64,000 nucleotides of DNA from assembly GCF_001436045.1 (NCBI RefSeq), contig NZ_AZER01000016.1:1-64000 (forward strand). The letters run 5' to 3'. Source of the stretch: Limosilactobacillus frumenti DSM 13145. GTDB lineage: Bacteria > Bacillota > Bacilli > Lactobacillales > Lactobacillaceae. The notes under the pieces are model-generated. The model was not told the DNA's origin and made no database searches. It worked only from the letters and a program-made list of their open reading frames with translations. Positions 25,982 through 35,038 of this stretch are shown piece after piece; position 1 is the first letter of the stretch, and every line of letters starts with the position of its first letter. A program made the position numbers and the translations under genes.

Positions 25982-27304
25982 ATGTCAGCAAAATGGGAAC
26001 GCGATAGCGAAGCCAGCAAGGGCACTTTGACATTCGAAATTGATGTCGAAACTATTAAGAAAGGTCTCGATGAAGCATTTGCCGAAACTAAGAAGAAGAT
26101 TACTGTTCCAGGTTTCCGTAAGGGCCGGGTTCCACGTCAAATCTTCGACCAAATGTATGGTGAAGAATCACTTTACCAAGACGCCTTAAACAAGGTTCTT
26201 CCAAATGCTTACAGTGATGCTGTTAAGGAAACTAAGATTGAACCAGTTGCTCAACCTCAAATTGATATTAAGAGCATGGAAAAGGATCAACCTTGGGTCT
26301 TAACTGCTACTGTTGATGTTAAGCCTGAAGTTAAATTAGGTGAATACAAGGGCATGGAAGTGCCTGAACAAGACACCAGTGTTAGTGATGCCGACGTTGA
26401 TGCTGAATTAGACAAGAAGCGTCAACAACAAGCTGAATTAGTTTTGAAGGAAGATAAGCCTGCTGCTAAGGGTGACACCGTTGTTATTGACTACGAAGGT
26501 ACTGTTGATGGCAAGAAGTTTGATGGTGGTTCTGCTGATAACTACTCCCTTGAATTGGGCTCTGGTTCATTCATCCCTGGCTTTGAAGACCAATTAATTG
26601 GTCACAATACTGGTGACGATGTTGAAGTTAAGGTTACCTTCCCAAAGGATTACCATGCTAAGAACTTGGCTGGTAAGGACGCTACTTTCAAGGTTAAGAT
26701 GCACGAAATCAAGGAAAAGCAATTGCCAGACCTTGATGATGATTTTGCTAAGGATGTCGACGAAGACGTTGATACTTTAGCTGAATTACGTGACAAGACT
26801 AAGAAGCAACTTCAAGAAGACAAGAAAAACCAAGCTAAGGCTGCCATTGAAGATGCTGCTATTGAAGCCGCTGTTAAGAATGCTGACATCCAAGACATTC
26901 CACAATCAATGTTGGATGATGACACTAACCGTCAAATGCAACAATACTTAGCAGGTATGCAACAACAAGGAATCAGTCCTAAGATGTACTTCCAAATTAC
27001 TGGTACTAAGGAAGAAGACCTTAAGAAGCAATTTGCTGCTGATGCCGCTCAACGTGTTAAGACTAACCTGGTTCTTGAAGCAATTGTCGATGATGCTAAA
27101 TTAACTGCCTCTGATGATGAAATCAAGGATGAAATTAGCAACTTGGCAAAGCAATACAACATGAAAGAAGATCAAATTAAGAATGCTCTTTCTGAAGATA
27201 TGTTGACTCATGATATCAAGATTCGTAAGGCCGTTGACTTAGTTGCTGATTCAGCAAAGCAAGTTAAGTCAGCAAAAAAGGACGACAAAAAGTCTGACAA
27301 GTAA
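25982..27304 (+). CDS. tig: Trigger factor, ribosome-associated chaperone/prolyl isomerase
   Basis: Chaperone that binds at the ribosomal exit tunnel. N-terminal ribosome-binding domain with the signature GFRKGRVPR (about 45); central FKBP-type PPIase domain (about 160-245, GDTVVIDYEGTVDGKKFDGG, FIPGFEDQLIGH); and C-terminal helical arms. A Lys/Asp-rich tail ends the protein. The ATG at 25982 (MSAKWERDSEASKG) is used, with GGAGG 8 bases upstream. An upstream in-frame ATG at 25949 lacks a ribosome site. 440 residues. clpX follows, as in many Firmicutes. Confidence 0.97.
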   Translation: MSAKWERDSEASKGTLTFEIDVETIKKGLDEAFAETKKKITVPGFRKGRVPRQIFDQMYGEESLYQDALNKVLPNAYSDAVKETKIEPVAQPQIDIKSMEKDQPWVLTATVDVKPEVKLGEYKGMEVPEQDTSVSDADVDAELDKKRQQQAELVLKEDKPAAKGDTVVIDYEGTVDGKKFDGGSADNYSLELGSGSFIPGFEDQLIGHNTGDDVEVKVTFPKDYHAKNLAGKDATFKVKMHEIKEKQLPDLDDDFAKDVDEDVDTLAELRDKTKKQLQEDKKNQAKAAIEDAAIEAAVKNADIQDIPQSMLDDDTNRQMQQYLAGMQQQGISPKMYFQITGTKEEDLKKQFAADAAQRVKTNLVLEAIVDDAKLTASDDEIKDEISNLAKQYNMKEDQIKNALSEDMLTHDIKIRKAVDLVADSAKQVKSAKKDDKKSDK

Positions 27305-27327
27305 TCTTGCATGTGAACTAAATAAAA

Positions 27328-27360
27328 ATGTCCAATCAAACTGATTGGGCGTTTTTTTTC
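27328..27360 (+). terminator. Terminator of tig
   Basis: TCCAATCA pairs with TGATTGGG around a three-base loop, followed by GC and eight T. Confidence 0.85.
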
Positions 27361-27439
27361 CGGGTTTAAAGAGCAAACATTCGTATTGCATCCATTATTT
27401 TGGTATCATGAAATCATAAGTCTAGAGGAGGCTGAATCG

Positions 27440-28690
27440 ATGTTTGAAGATACTAATGGGATGGATTCTGTCCACTGTTCATTTTGTGGTAAATCACAAG
27501 ATGAGGTTAAGAAGATTGTGGCAGGACCAGGAGTCTACATTTGTAATGAGTGTGTCGACCTCTGTCAGCATATTATCCAGCAAGAATTAGCCGATGATAA
27601 TAAACAAAGCACATTCAAGGTTCCGACTCCCGAAGAAATTATGAGTCAATTGAATGACTACGTTATCGGCCAAGAAGATGCTAAGAAGACCTTGGCTGTT
27701 GCCGTGTACAATCATTACAAACGTGTTAACGCCATGGTAACTGGCGATAATAATGATACTGAACTCCAAAAGAGTAACATCGCTGTGATTGGACCAACCG
27801 GATCAGGGAAAACTTATCTGGCGCAGTCGCTTGCTAAGATCCTAAATGTTCCTTTTGCCATTGCTGATGCAACGACTTTGACTGAGGCGGGGTATGTTGG
27901 TGAGGATGTTGAAAACATCATCTTAAAGCTCGTCCAGGCCGCTGATTATGATGTGGAAGCTGCTGAAAAGGGCATTATCTATATCGATGAAATTGATAAG
28001 ATTGCTAAGAAAGCTGAAAACGTTTCGATTACTCGTGATGTTTCTGGTGAAGGGGTTCAACAAGCCTTGCTGAAGATCTTGGAAGGAACGATTGCCAACG
28101 TGCCGCCTCAGGGTGGTCGCAAGCATCCCCAACAGGAATTTATTCAGGTTGATACAAAGAATATCCTCTTTATCGTTGGTGGAGCGTTTGATGGCATTGA
28201 AAACATCGTTAAAGAACGTTTAGGTGATAAGACGATTGGTTTCGGTACAGACTCCAATGAAGCTGCTAACGTAACGGAAAAGAATATTCTACAGCATGTT
28301 ATCCCGGAAGATCTATTAAAATTTGGATTAATTCCCGAATTCATTGGGCGATTACCGGTAATGACTGCCCTGCAGAAATTGGATGAGGATGACCTGGTCC
28401 GGATCTTAACTGAACCAAAGAATGCCCTTGTAAAACAATATCAAGAGTTAATTCGTCTTGATGGTAGTCAGTTGAGCTTTACTGATGGGGCCTTACGGGC
28501 AATGGCACAATTGGCTATCAAACGAAACACGGGGGCTCGTGGCCTTCGTTCCATCATCGAAGGGGTCATGCGTGATGTTATGTATGATTTGCCTAGTCGC
28601 CAAGACGTTGAAAAAGTGATTATTGATAAGCGGTGTGTTACTAACCATACTGAGCCGCGGTATGTAATGAAGGACCAGCAGGCTTCATAA
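27440..28690 (+). CDS. clpX: ATP-dependent Clp protease ATP-binding subunit ClpX
   Basis: AAA+ unfoldase that feeds proteins into the ClpP chamber. N-terminal zinc-binding domain with Cys13, Cys16, Cys35 and Cys38; Walker A GPTGSGKT; pore loop GYVGEDVE; Walker [12 protein letters not shown]; ClpP-contact loop TIGFG; and sensor 2 GARGLR. The ATG at 27440 (MFEDTNGM) has GAGGAGG about 9 bases before it. 416 residues, the standard length. The next gene, ysxC, begins 18 bases after its stop codon, so the two form an operon. I saw no clear CtsR heptad pair in front of it. Confidence 0.97.
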   Translation: MFEDTNGMDSVHCSFCGKSQDEVKKIVAGPGVYICNECVDLCQHIIQQELADDNKQSTFKVPTPEEIMSQLNDYVIGQEDAKKTLAVAVYNHYKRVNAMVTGDNNDTELQKSNIAVIGPTGSGKTYLAQSLAKILNVPFAIADATTLTEAGYVGEDVENIILKLVQAADYDVEAAEKGIIYIDEIDKIAKKAENVSITRDVSGEGVQQALLKILEGTIANVPPQGGRKHPQQEFIQVDTKNILFIVGGAFDGIENIVKERLGDKTIGFGTDSNEAANVTEKNILQHVIPEDLLKFGLIPEFIGRLPVMTALQKLDEDDLVRILTEPKNALVKQYQELIRLDGSQLSFTDGALRAMAQLAIKRNTGARGLRSIIEGVMRDVMYDLPSRQDVEKVIIDKRCVTNHTEPRYVMKDQQAS

Positions 28691-28708
28691 CTAAAGGAGG
28701 ATGAGGAT

Positions 28709-29296
28709 ATGGAAGTGCACAATGTTGATTTAACTATTAGTGCGGTCGATCCCAAGCAATACCCATCTACTAATTATCCAGAGATCGCTTTGGTTGGGCG
28801 CTCCAATGTTGGCAAGTCTTCGCTAACGAATGTCCTCATTAATCGTCGCAACTTTGCCCACACATCTAGTCAACCGGGCAAGACCCAAACGCTTAACTTT
28901 TATGAAGTGGAACATCAGATGTATTTTATTGATGTTCCTGGTTATGGGTATGCCAAGGTTTCAAAGAAAGAACGAGAACGTTTTGGCCAGATGATTGAGG
29001 AGTACCTAACGACCAGGCAACAATTACGTGGCGTCATTGAACTTGTGGATGGCCGGCATAAGCCGAGCGACGATGATATTTCAATGTATCAATGGTTACG
29101 GTATTATAATATTCCAACGCTGGTTGTTGCTACTAAGATTGACAAGGTCAAGCCTAGCGCACTCAATCGGACAATTAATGAAGTTAGTCGGGCGTTAGAA
29201 TTACCGTCACCTGATGATTTGCAACTTTTCTCTGCCGTTTCGAAGCAGGGTAAGGATAAAATTTGGCAATGGATTGAGCAACGAATGGGGAAATAG
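28709..29296 (+). CDS. ysxC: Ribosome biogenesis GTP-binding protein YsxC/EngB
   Basis: Essential small GTPase needed for late 50S assembly. Seen: G1 GRSNVGKSSL, G2 SSQPGKTQT, G3 DVPGYGYAKV, G4 TKIDK (VVATKIDKV) and G5 SAVSKQGK. 195 residues. AAAGGAGG precedes the ATG. It follows clpX and is followed after 2 bases by the MazG-like gene. Confidence 0.96.
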   Translation: MEVHNVDLTISAVDPKQYPSTNYPEIALVGRSNVGKSSLTNVLINRRNFAHTSSQPGKTQTLNFYEVEHQMYFIDVPGYGYAKVSKKERERFGQMIEEYLTTRQQLRGVIELVDGRHKPSDDDISMYQWLRYYNIPTLVVATKIDKVKPSALNRTINEVSRALELPSPDDLQLFSAVSKQGKDKIWQWIEQRMGK

Positions 29297-29298
29297 TA

Positions 29299-29598
29299 AT
29301 GGATTTCAATGAGTATCAGAATGCAGCTAAAAGAACGCTTTATGGTAATGAGCAGGTATTAACTAATTGCGCGTTAGGGTTAGCTGGTGAAGCTGGACAA
29401 GTTGTTGATTTGGTAAAGAATTATACTTTTCGTGGACAAAAGCTTGATCGTCAGCAATTGACCCATGAAATGGGTGATGTCCTCTGGTACCTTTCGCAAA
29501 TTGCTGAATGGGCTGATATTCCGTTTGATGATGTTGCTAAAAACAATATTGCAGAACTTAACCGGCGGTATCCAAAGGGGTTCACTAAGAATAATTAA
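29299..29598 (+). CDS. MazG-like nucleotide pyrophosphohydrolase family protein
   Basis: 99-residue all-helical protein of the MazG-like NTP-pyrophosphohydrolase superfamily. The Mg-binding motifs are seen as LAGEAGQVVD and, 30 residues on, HEMGDVLWYLSQ, the ExxE...ExxD arrangement of this fold. It probably hydrolyses non-canonical or excess nucleoside triphosphates. The substrate cannot be read from sequence. Starts 2 bases after the ysxC stop codon and ends the clpX-ysxC operon. Confidence 0.82.
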   Translation: MDFNEYQNAAKRTLYGNEQVLTNCALGLAGEAGQVVDLVKNYTFRGQKLDRQQLTHEMGDVLWYLSQIAEWADIPFDDVAKNNIAELNRRYPKGFTKNN

Positions 29599-29628
29599 AT
29601 TGTGGGTGTATTAATGCTTATTGCATAA

Positions 29629-29672
29629 CAAAAGGGCCTAGCGTTCAAGAAAGTAAGAACGTTAGGCCTTTT
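29629..29672. terminator. Bidirectional terminator
   Basis: AAAAGGGCCTAGCGTTC pairs with GAACGTTAGGCCTTTT around a 10-base loop between convergent genes. Confidence 0.85.
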
Positions 29673-29691
29673 CGAATATTATTCCAATAAA

Positions 29692-29841
29692 CTATTTTGT
29701 ATCTTTAGTTGGAGAATTTTTATTATTTTTCTTTGACTTGACTTTAGAATCAGTTGGTTTCTTTTTCGTGTCTTTTGGATCAACGGCAAATTGATCAAAC
29801 ATTTTGTCCAGTTGCAAGCTACGTCTTGTGACTAGTCCCAT
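29692..29841 (-). CDS. Small charged protein of unknown function
   Basis: A 49-residue product starting MGLVTRRSLQLDKMFDQF and ending in a Lys/Asp/Asn/Ser-rich tail (KKKPTDSKVKSKKNNKNS). The N-terminal DKMFDQFAVDP segment resembles the small SPJ_0845-type proteins of lactobacilli and streptococci; I hold this loosely. AAGGGGTG is placed correctly before the ATG at 29841. A longer in-frame start at 29922 would add a hydrophobic stretch but has no ribosome site. No function is known. Confidence 0.65.
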   Translation of the reverse strand: MGLVTRRSLQLDKMFDQFAVDPKDTKKKPTDSKVKSKKNNKNSPTKDTK

Positions 29842-29915
29842 TTGATTCACCCCTTTATTATTTATCGTTACTGTAGCATATGTTAGTAATAATATGCAAT
29901 TTATCAAGCTGTAAA

Positions 29916-29945
29916 TTACCAAAGAAAGGAAAGATCACGTATAAT
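29916..29945 (+). promoter_or_regulatory. Promoter of uvrC
   Basis: -35 TTACCA (29916-29921), 18-base spacer, -10 TATAAT (29940-29945). I saw no LexA box here. Confidence 0.65.
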
Positions 29946-29975
29946 ATAGTTTTGGATTAAGGAAGGAGTCAGTAG

Positions 29976-31787
29976 ATGGCGAGTGAGCACATTGAACATA
30001 AATTAGCCCTGTTACCCGATAAGCCGGGCTGTTACTTAATGAAGAATATCAATGATCAGATCATCTATGTCGGTAAAGCCAAGAATCTGAAGAATCGGGT
30101 GCGGTCTTACTTTAAGAGTTCCCATACTGGTAAAGTGGCAAAAATGGTCTCAGAAGTTGCTGACTTTGAAACCATTGTGACTTCAACCAATAAGGAATCA
30201 TTCCTATTAGAGATCACCTTGATTAAGGAACATCAGCCTTATTTCAATATCAAATTGAAACAGGGCACAGGATATCCATACATCAAGATTACAAATGAAC
30301 GGGATCCACAAACTAAGATTACTGGACAAATTAAAAAGGACGGAGCTTATTATTTTGGTCCCTATCCGAACGTTTATGCAGCTGAAGAAACGCTCCATTT
30401 CATCCAAAAAGTTTATCCACTCCGTCGTTGCAATGGGTACCAACATCGACCATGTTTGTATTACCACATGGGGCAATGCCTGGGCGCTTGTTTTAAGACC
30501 GTTCCTCCAGAAGAATATGATCGTCAAATTCAGCGCATTAAATCATTTTTAAACGGCAACACGGCGAACGTGAAAAAAAAGCTTATTGCTGAAATGAACC
30601 AAGCGTCAGCAAATCTAGAATTCGAACGAGCAGCTGAGATTCGGGACCAGTTACACTATATTAAGGTCACTGTTGAAAAGCAGAAAATTATTTCGAATGA
30701 TAAGACGCCCCGCGATCTATTCAACTTCTATATGGATAAGGGTTGGTTATCAATTCAAGTTTTCTTCATTCGCCAAGCGCGGTTGATGAAACGTGAAAAG
30801 CGGTTGTTCCCGATTGTTGATACGGCAGTCGAAGAAATGACTAGTTTCATTTTACAATTTTATAATCGTCCAAATAATATTTTGCCCAAGGAAATTCTTC
30901 TTCCGCGGGGCTTACCAAATCAAGAGATTAGTGAAATCCTGGGAGTACCTGTTCGTACCCCTGAACGGGGCGAAAAACGTGACCTAATGAATATGGCCAA
31001 GGAAAATGCCCATTTAACTCTGGATGAAAAGTTTCGATTGCTAGCGATGGATGAAAGTAAGACTACTGGGGCAATGAAGGAAGTTACTGATGCTTTAGGC
31101 TTGCCAGCGGGTCACAAAATTGAAGCTTTTGACCATTCACATATTCAAGGTGCGGATCCCGTCAGTGCAATGGTGGTTTTTGTCGATGGTAAACCAGCTA
31201 AGAAACTTTATCGTAAGTATAAATTAAAGACAGTTATTAATCATGCCGATGAGGCCGCCAGCACGCGGGAGGTTATTCGGCGTCGTTATACCCGCCTCTT
31301 GAAGGAGAATCAACGGATGCCCGACATGATTTTTATGGATGGTGGTGAAGTGCAAATGAATGCTGCTCGGGACGTCTTAGAAAATGAGCTTAATTTAGAT
31401 ATCCCAGTGGTGGGGATGGTGAAGAATAATAAGCACAGGACAGCTGACTTATTATTTGGTGATGATGATCACCACATTAATCTCAATCCGCGTAGTCAAG
31501 GCTTTTACCTCGTACAGCGAATTCAAGATGAAGTGCACCGGTTTGCAATTACTTTTCACCGTCGTGTTCATGCGAAGAATTCATTGGCTTCCCGTCTTGA
31601 TGCAATTAAAGGTGTCGGTCCGCGAACACGGACAAAGCTCCTGCAAAAATATGGGTCCATCAGTAAGATTGCTAACGCATCAGTCGATGAAATCCATAGT
31701 TTAGGAATTAATCGACCAACAGCCCAATTAATCAAAGTATCTCTCCAGGGTAACGCAGAGGTTGCTAAGGGGAGCAGTCATGATTGA
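29976..31787 (+). CDS. uvrC: Excinuclease ABC subunit C
   Basis: Nuclease of nucleotide-excision repair that makes both incisions around a lesion. N-terminal GIY-YIG domain (about 10-95, KPGCYLMKN, IIYVGKAKNLKNRV); Cys-containing region; UVR motif for UvrB contact (about 205-240, FERAAEIRDQL); RNase H-like endonuclease domain (EAFDHSHIQGADPVSAMVVF); and C-terminal helix-hairpin-helix (IKGVGPRTRTKLL). 603 residues, full length. It is separate from uvrAB, as usual. Confidence 0.96.
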   Translation: MASEHIEHKLALLPDKPGCYLMKNINDQIIYVGKAKNLKNRVRSYFKSSHTGKVAKMVSEVADFETIVTSTNKESFLLEITLIKEHQPYFNIKLKQGTGYPYIKITNERDPQTKITGQIKKDGAYYFGPYPNVYAAEETLHFIQKVYPLRRCNGYQHRPCLYYHMGQCLGACFKTVPPEEYDRQIQRIKSFLNGNTANVKKKLIAEMNQASANLEFERAAEIRDQLHYIKVTVEKQKIISNDKTPRDLFNFYMDKGWLSIQVFFIRQARLMKREKRLFPIVDTAVEEMTSFILQFYNRPNNILPKEILLPRGLPNQEISEILGVPVRTPERGEKRDLMNMAKENAHLTLDEKFRLLAMDESKTTGAMKEVTDALGLPAGHKIEAFDHSHIQGADPVSAMVVFVDGKPAKKLYRKYKLKTVINHADEAASTREVIRRRYTRLLKENQRMPDMIFMDGGEVQMNAARDVLENELNLDIPVVGMVKNNKHRTADLLFGDDDHHINLNPRSQGFYLVQRIQDEVHRFAITFHRRVHAKNSLASRLDAIKGVGPRTRTKLLQKYGSISKIANASVDEIHSLGINRPTAQLIKVSLQGNAEVAKGSSHD

Positions 31788-31789
31788 TT

Positions 31790-31818
31790 TTGACGCTTGT
31801 TAAATTATTCAATATACT
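31790..31818 (+). promoter_or_regulatory. Promoter of obgE
   Basis: -35 TTGACG (31790-31795), 17-base spacer, -10 TATACT (31813-31818). A near-consensus promoter starting 2 bases after the uvrC stop codon. Confidence 0.8.
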
Positions 31819-31850
31819 AGTTATTAGATTGAAGAACGGAGAAATTAATA

Positions 31851-33164
31851 ATGAACACTTTTGTGGATCAAATTAAAATTGAAGCACACGCCGGTAAAGG
31901 CGGCAACGGAATGGTTTCTTTTCGCCGGGAAAAATACGTTCCTAACGGTGGACCATCAGGTGGTGATGGCGGCTGCGGCGGAAGTATCATCCTTAAAGTT
32001 GACGAAGGATTGCGGACGTTAATGGATTTTCGTTACCACCGTATTTTTAAGGCTAAGAATGGCGGTAATGGGATGAGCAAACAAATGACTGGTCCCAGTG
32101 CTGAAGATACTGTGATTAAAGTGCCACAGGGAACGACCGTCCGTGACTTAGATACTGGTGAAATTATTGGTGACCTGATCAAAAATGGTCAGGAACTAAC
32201 AATTGCTAAGGGTGGTCGTGGCGGTCGTGGTAATATTCACTTTGCCAGCGCCAAAAATCCGGCACCGGAAATTGCCGAGAATGGCGAACCAGGGCAGGAT
32301 CGCTATGTCGAATTAGAATTAAAGATGTTAGCTGATGTTGGTTTAGTGGGCTTCCCGTCAGTTGGGAAATCAACGCTGCTTTCTGTGGTCACGGGAGCTA
32401 AGCCGAAAATTGCTGCTTACGAATTTACAACCTTGGTTCCCAATCTTGGTATGGTCCTCCTGCCAGATGGTCGTGACTTTGCAATGGCGGATATGCCAGG
32501 ACTGATTGAAGGTGCATCTAAAGGTGTTGGCTTGGGCTTAAAGTTCCTTCGTCACATTGAACGGACGCGGGTCTTGTTACACCTGGTTGATATGAGTGCT
32601 GAAGATCCTGATCAAGGTATTGAACGCTATCGACAGATTAACCATGAGCTGGCGAACTATGATCCGGAATTATTAAAGCGTCCGCAAATTGTTGTTGCCA
32701 CTAAGATGGACCTACCGAATGCCCAGAAGAATCTGGAACACTTCAAGAAACAATTAGCTGCAGACCATACGTTGGAAAAGCAGCCACAGATTTTTCCAAT
32801 CTCTGCGGTGACTCATGATGGTGTTCAGCAGCTGATGCAACTGACTGCAGATTTACTAGATCAAACGCCAGCATTTGATAGTGAGAGCCATGATGAACAA
32901 CTCACTGCTACGTATAAGGCTGCGGCACCAGAAAAGAATACTCCTGACTTCACGATTGATCGTGATGATGATGGTACGTGGGTTCTCAGTGGTGACAAGC
33001 TTGAACGTTTGTTTAAGATGACCGACTTGACACATGAAGATAGTCAGCTTCGCTTTGCACGTCAACTACGTCGTATGGGAGTTGATGATGCTCTTCGTAA
33101 AGCGGGAATTAAAGACGGCGACATGGTGCGGATTGATAAATTTGCTTTCGAATTTATTCAATAA
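31851..33164 (+). CDS. obgE: GTPase ObgE/CgtA
   Basis: Essential ribosome-assembly GTPase. The N-terminal glycine-rich Obg fold (about 1-158, [24 protein letters not shown]) is followed by the G domain (G1 [11 protein letters not shown], switch [10 protein letters not shown]3 [11 protein letters not shown]4 TKMD, G5 ISAVTHDG) and the C-terminal OCT domain (about 355-437). 437 residues. First gene of a run obgE-rnz-SDR. Confidence 0.97.
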   Translation: MNTFVDQIKIEAHAGKGGNGMVSFRREKYVPNGGPSGGDGGCGGSIILKVDEGLRTLMDFRYHRIFKAKNGGNGMSKQMTGPSAEDTVIKVPQGTTVRDLDTGEIIGDLIKNGQELTIAKGGRGGRGNIHFASAKNPAPEIAENGEPGQDRYVELELKMLADVGLVGFPSVGKSTLLSVVTGAKPKIAAYEFTTLVPNLGMVLLPDGRDFAMADMPGLIEGASKGVGLGLKFLRHIERTRVLLHLVDMSAEDPDQGIERYRQINHELANYDPELLKRPQIVVATKMDLPNAQKNLEHFKKQLAADHTLEKQPQIFPISAVTHDGVQQLMQLTADLLDQTPAFDSESHDEQLTATYKAAAPEKNTPDFTIDRDDDGTWVLSGDKLERLFKMTDLTHEDSQLRFARQLRRMGVDDALRKAGIKDGDMVRIDKFAFEFIQ

Positions 33165-33194
33165 CCATGGTTTAAATGATAAGGAGAAGAAAAC

Positions 33195-34124
33195 ATGCAA
33201 CTAGAGTTTTTAGGTACTGGCGCCGGCTCACCCAGTAAGCAGCGTAATGTTACAAGTGTCGCTCTTCGTCTACTGGAAGAATTGAATGAAGTTTGGTTGT
33301 TCGACGCTGGGGAAGCTACCCAACACCAAATCTTACGGACGACAATCCGTCCTCGTAAAATTAGCAAAATATTTATTACTCACTTGCATGGTGATCATAT
33401 CTTCGGGTTACCAGGCTTATTAAGTTCCCGTTCTTTTCAAGGCGGTAATGAACCGCTTACCATCTATGGACCAGTGGGGATCAAGCGGTTTGTTTTGACT
33501 GCTTTACAGGTTAGTGAATCGCGTTTGAGTTATCCCTTACATTTCGTCGAAATTGACCATGACCAGGTTCTTTTTGATCAGAATGGCTTTAAGGTGACGA
33601 CGATGCATCTAGATCATAAGATTGCCTGCTATGGTTACCGGATTGAAGAAGCTGACCATCCCGGTGAATTACTAGTTGATAAGCTGAAAGCAGATCATGT
33701 ACCATCAGGACCACTCTACGGACAACTTAAGGCTGGTAAGACCGTTACTTTGCCTGATGGTCGTACCATTGATGGCCATGATTATATAGGTCACCCACAA
33801 CCAGGGCGAATTGTTGCAATTATGGGTGATACGCGCAAGACTAAGAATGCAATCATCTTGGCACAAAATGCTGATGTTTTAGTTCATGAAAGTACCTTTG
33901 CCAAAAATGAGGCGCAGATGGCGCGGAGCTATTATCACTCCACTAGTCAACAGGCGGCAGAAGTTGCTAAGGCTGCCCATGTTAAGCGATTACTATTGAC
34001 CCATATTTCCGCGCGCTACACTGGGAAAGCTGCTTACCAGCTGGCCTACCAAGTACGTGATATTCTGCCAAATACGCGGGTAGTAAATGATTTCGATGTA
34101 ATCGATATTCCTTTCAACAAGTAG
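33195..34124 (+). CDS. rnz: Ribonuclease Z
   Basis: Metallo-beta-lactamase endonuclease that trims tRNA 3' ends where CCA is not encoded. Seen: [14 protein letters not shown], the metal motif [10 protein letters not shown], the exosite-type [10 protein letters not shown] stretch, IMGDTRKT with a metal-binding Asp, HESTF, and the C-terminal HISARY. 309 residues, RNase Z short form. A role in maturing CCA-less tRNAs is directly relevant, since the tRNA-Ser in this window has no encoded CCA. AAGGAG lies 9 bases before the ATG. Confidence 0.96.
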   Translation: MQLEFLGTGAGSPSKQRNVTSVALRLLEELNEVWLFDAGEATQHQILRTTIRPRKISKIFITHLHGDHIFGLPGLLSSRSFQGGNEPLTIYGPVGIKRFVLTALQVSESRLSYPLHFVEIDHDQVLFDQNGFKVTTMHLDHKIACYGYRIEEADHPGELLVDKLKADHVPSGPLYGQLKAGKTVTLPDGRTIDGHDYIGHPQPGRIVAIMGDTRKTKNAIILAQNADVLVHESTFAKNEAQMARSYYHSTSQQAAEVAKAAHVKRLLLTHISARYTGKAAYQLAYQVRDILPNTRVVNDFDVIDIPFNK

Positions 34125-34139
34125 GGAGGAGGGAAAACA

Positions 34140-34973
34140 ATGCTGAGACGATTTAAAACGTTACGTTTTTTGAAGAACAAAGTTGTCCTGATCACAGGCG
34201 GGTCGAGTGGTATCGGTAAAGCACTTGCCTTAGAAGCAGCTCGACGGGGAGCAATTGTGGTCGTCGCTGCTCGCAATATTGAGCAGCTTCGTAAAGTTGA
34301 ACAACAGTGCTTAATCCTCTCAGGACGGCCATCATTCTCATATCAGCTAGATGTGACCGATCCAGATCAAATTGACCAGGTCCTTGGAAAAATTAATCAC
34401 GAAGTTGGGGGAATTGACGTGCTTGTCAACTCTGCCGGTTTGGGTGATTTCTCTGAAGCAGTTCATGAACAATGGTCCACATTTGCGCAAATGGTCAAAG
34501 TTAATTTATTAGCGGCAATGTATATTAGTCGCTGTGTTGCTAAACAAATGATGGATCAGGGATATGGTGCCATCATTAATCTTGGATCTATTGCGGGGAA
34601 AATTCCTACGCCAAATAGTGCAGCCTATTCTGCTACTAAGGCTGGCTTGATTCAGTTTGATGATGTTTTGCGGATGGAAGTTGCTGATTATGGTGTACAG
34701 GTCTTAACTGTGAACCCGGGTCCAATTGATACACCATTCTGGCGACACACGAGTCCAAACAGTCAATACCGTTCTCATTTGCCGAAGTGGATGTTCATTT
34801 CGGTGGATGACTTGGCGCGTGAGGTGTGGGACAATGTTGGTTACAAGACCCGTGAAATTAATGTGCCAACCTACGTGTCATACCTCAGCTGGGTTTACCG
34901 GATGATTCCAGGATTAGGCGATTGGACAATTAAGAAATTTTTTGATTTTCAACAAAATCGTAGTGAACTTTAA
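34140..34973 (+). CDS. Short-chain dehydrogenase/reductase (YqjQ-like)
   Basis: NAD(P)-dependent SDR oxidoreductase, 277 residues. Cofactor fold ITGGSSGIGKA (about 19-29), NSAG, and the catalytic Ser-Tyr-Lys triad in GSIAG and YSATK. The N-terminal basic segment and a more hydrophobic C-terminus (SYLSWVYRMIPGLGDW) suggest membrane association. In B. subtilis the homologue yqjQ also sits beside rnz. The substrate is unknown. The start has GGGAGGAGG 7 bases upstream. Confidence 0.88.
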   Translation: MLRRFKTLRFLKNKVVLITGGSSGIGKALALEAARRGAIVVVAARNIEQLRKVEQQCLILSGRPSFSYQLDVTDPDQIDQVLGKINHEVGGIDVLVNSAGLGDFSEAVHEQWSTFAQMVKVNLLAAMYISRCVAKQMMDQGYGAIINLGSIAGKIPTPNSAAYSATKAGLIQFDDVLRMEVADYGVQVLTVNPGPIDTPFWRHTSPNSQYRSHLPKWMFISVDDLAREVWDNVGYKTREINVPTYVSYLSWVYRMIPGLGDWTIKKFFDFQQNRSEL

Positions 34974-34978
34974 ATAAT

Positions 34979-35003
34979 GAGACTGGGTATTGTGCCCAGT
35001 CTC
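34979..35003 (+). terminator. Hairpin, probable terminator
   Basis: GAGACTGGG pairs with CCCAGTCTC. The T run behind it is weak (GTTCATGTTT), so termination may be partial and recJ could be co-transcribed. Confidence 0.55.
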
Positions 35004-35038
35004 GTTCATGTTTATAGTACAGGAAATGGGGAAACCGA

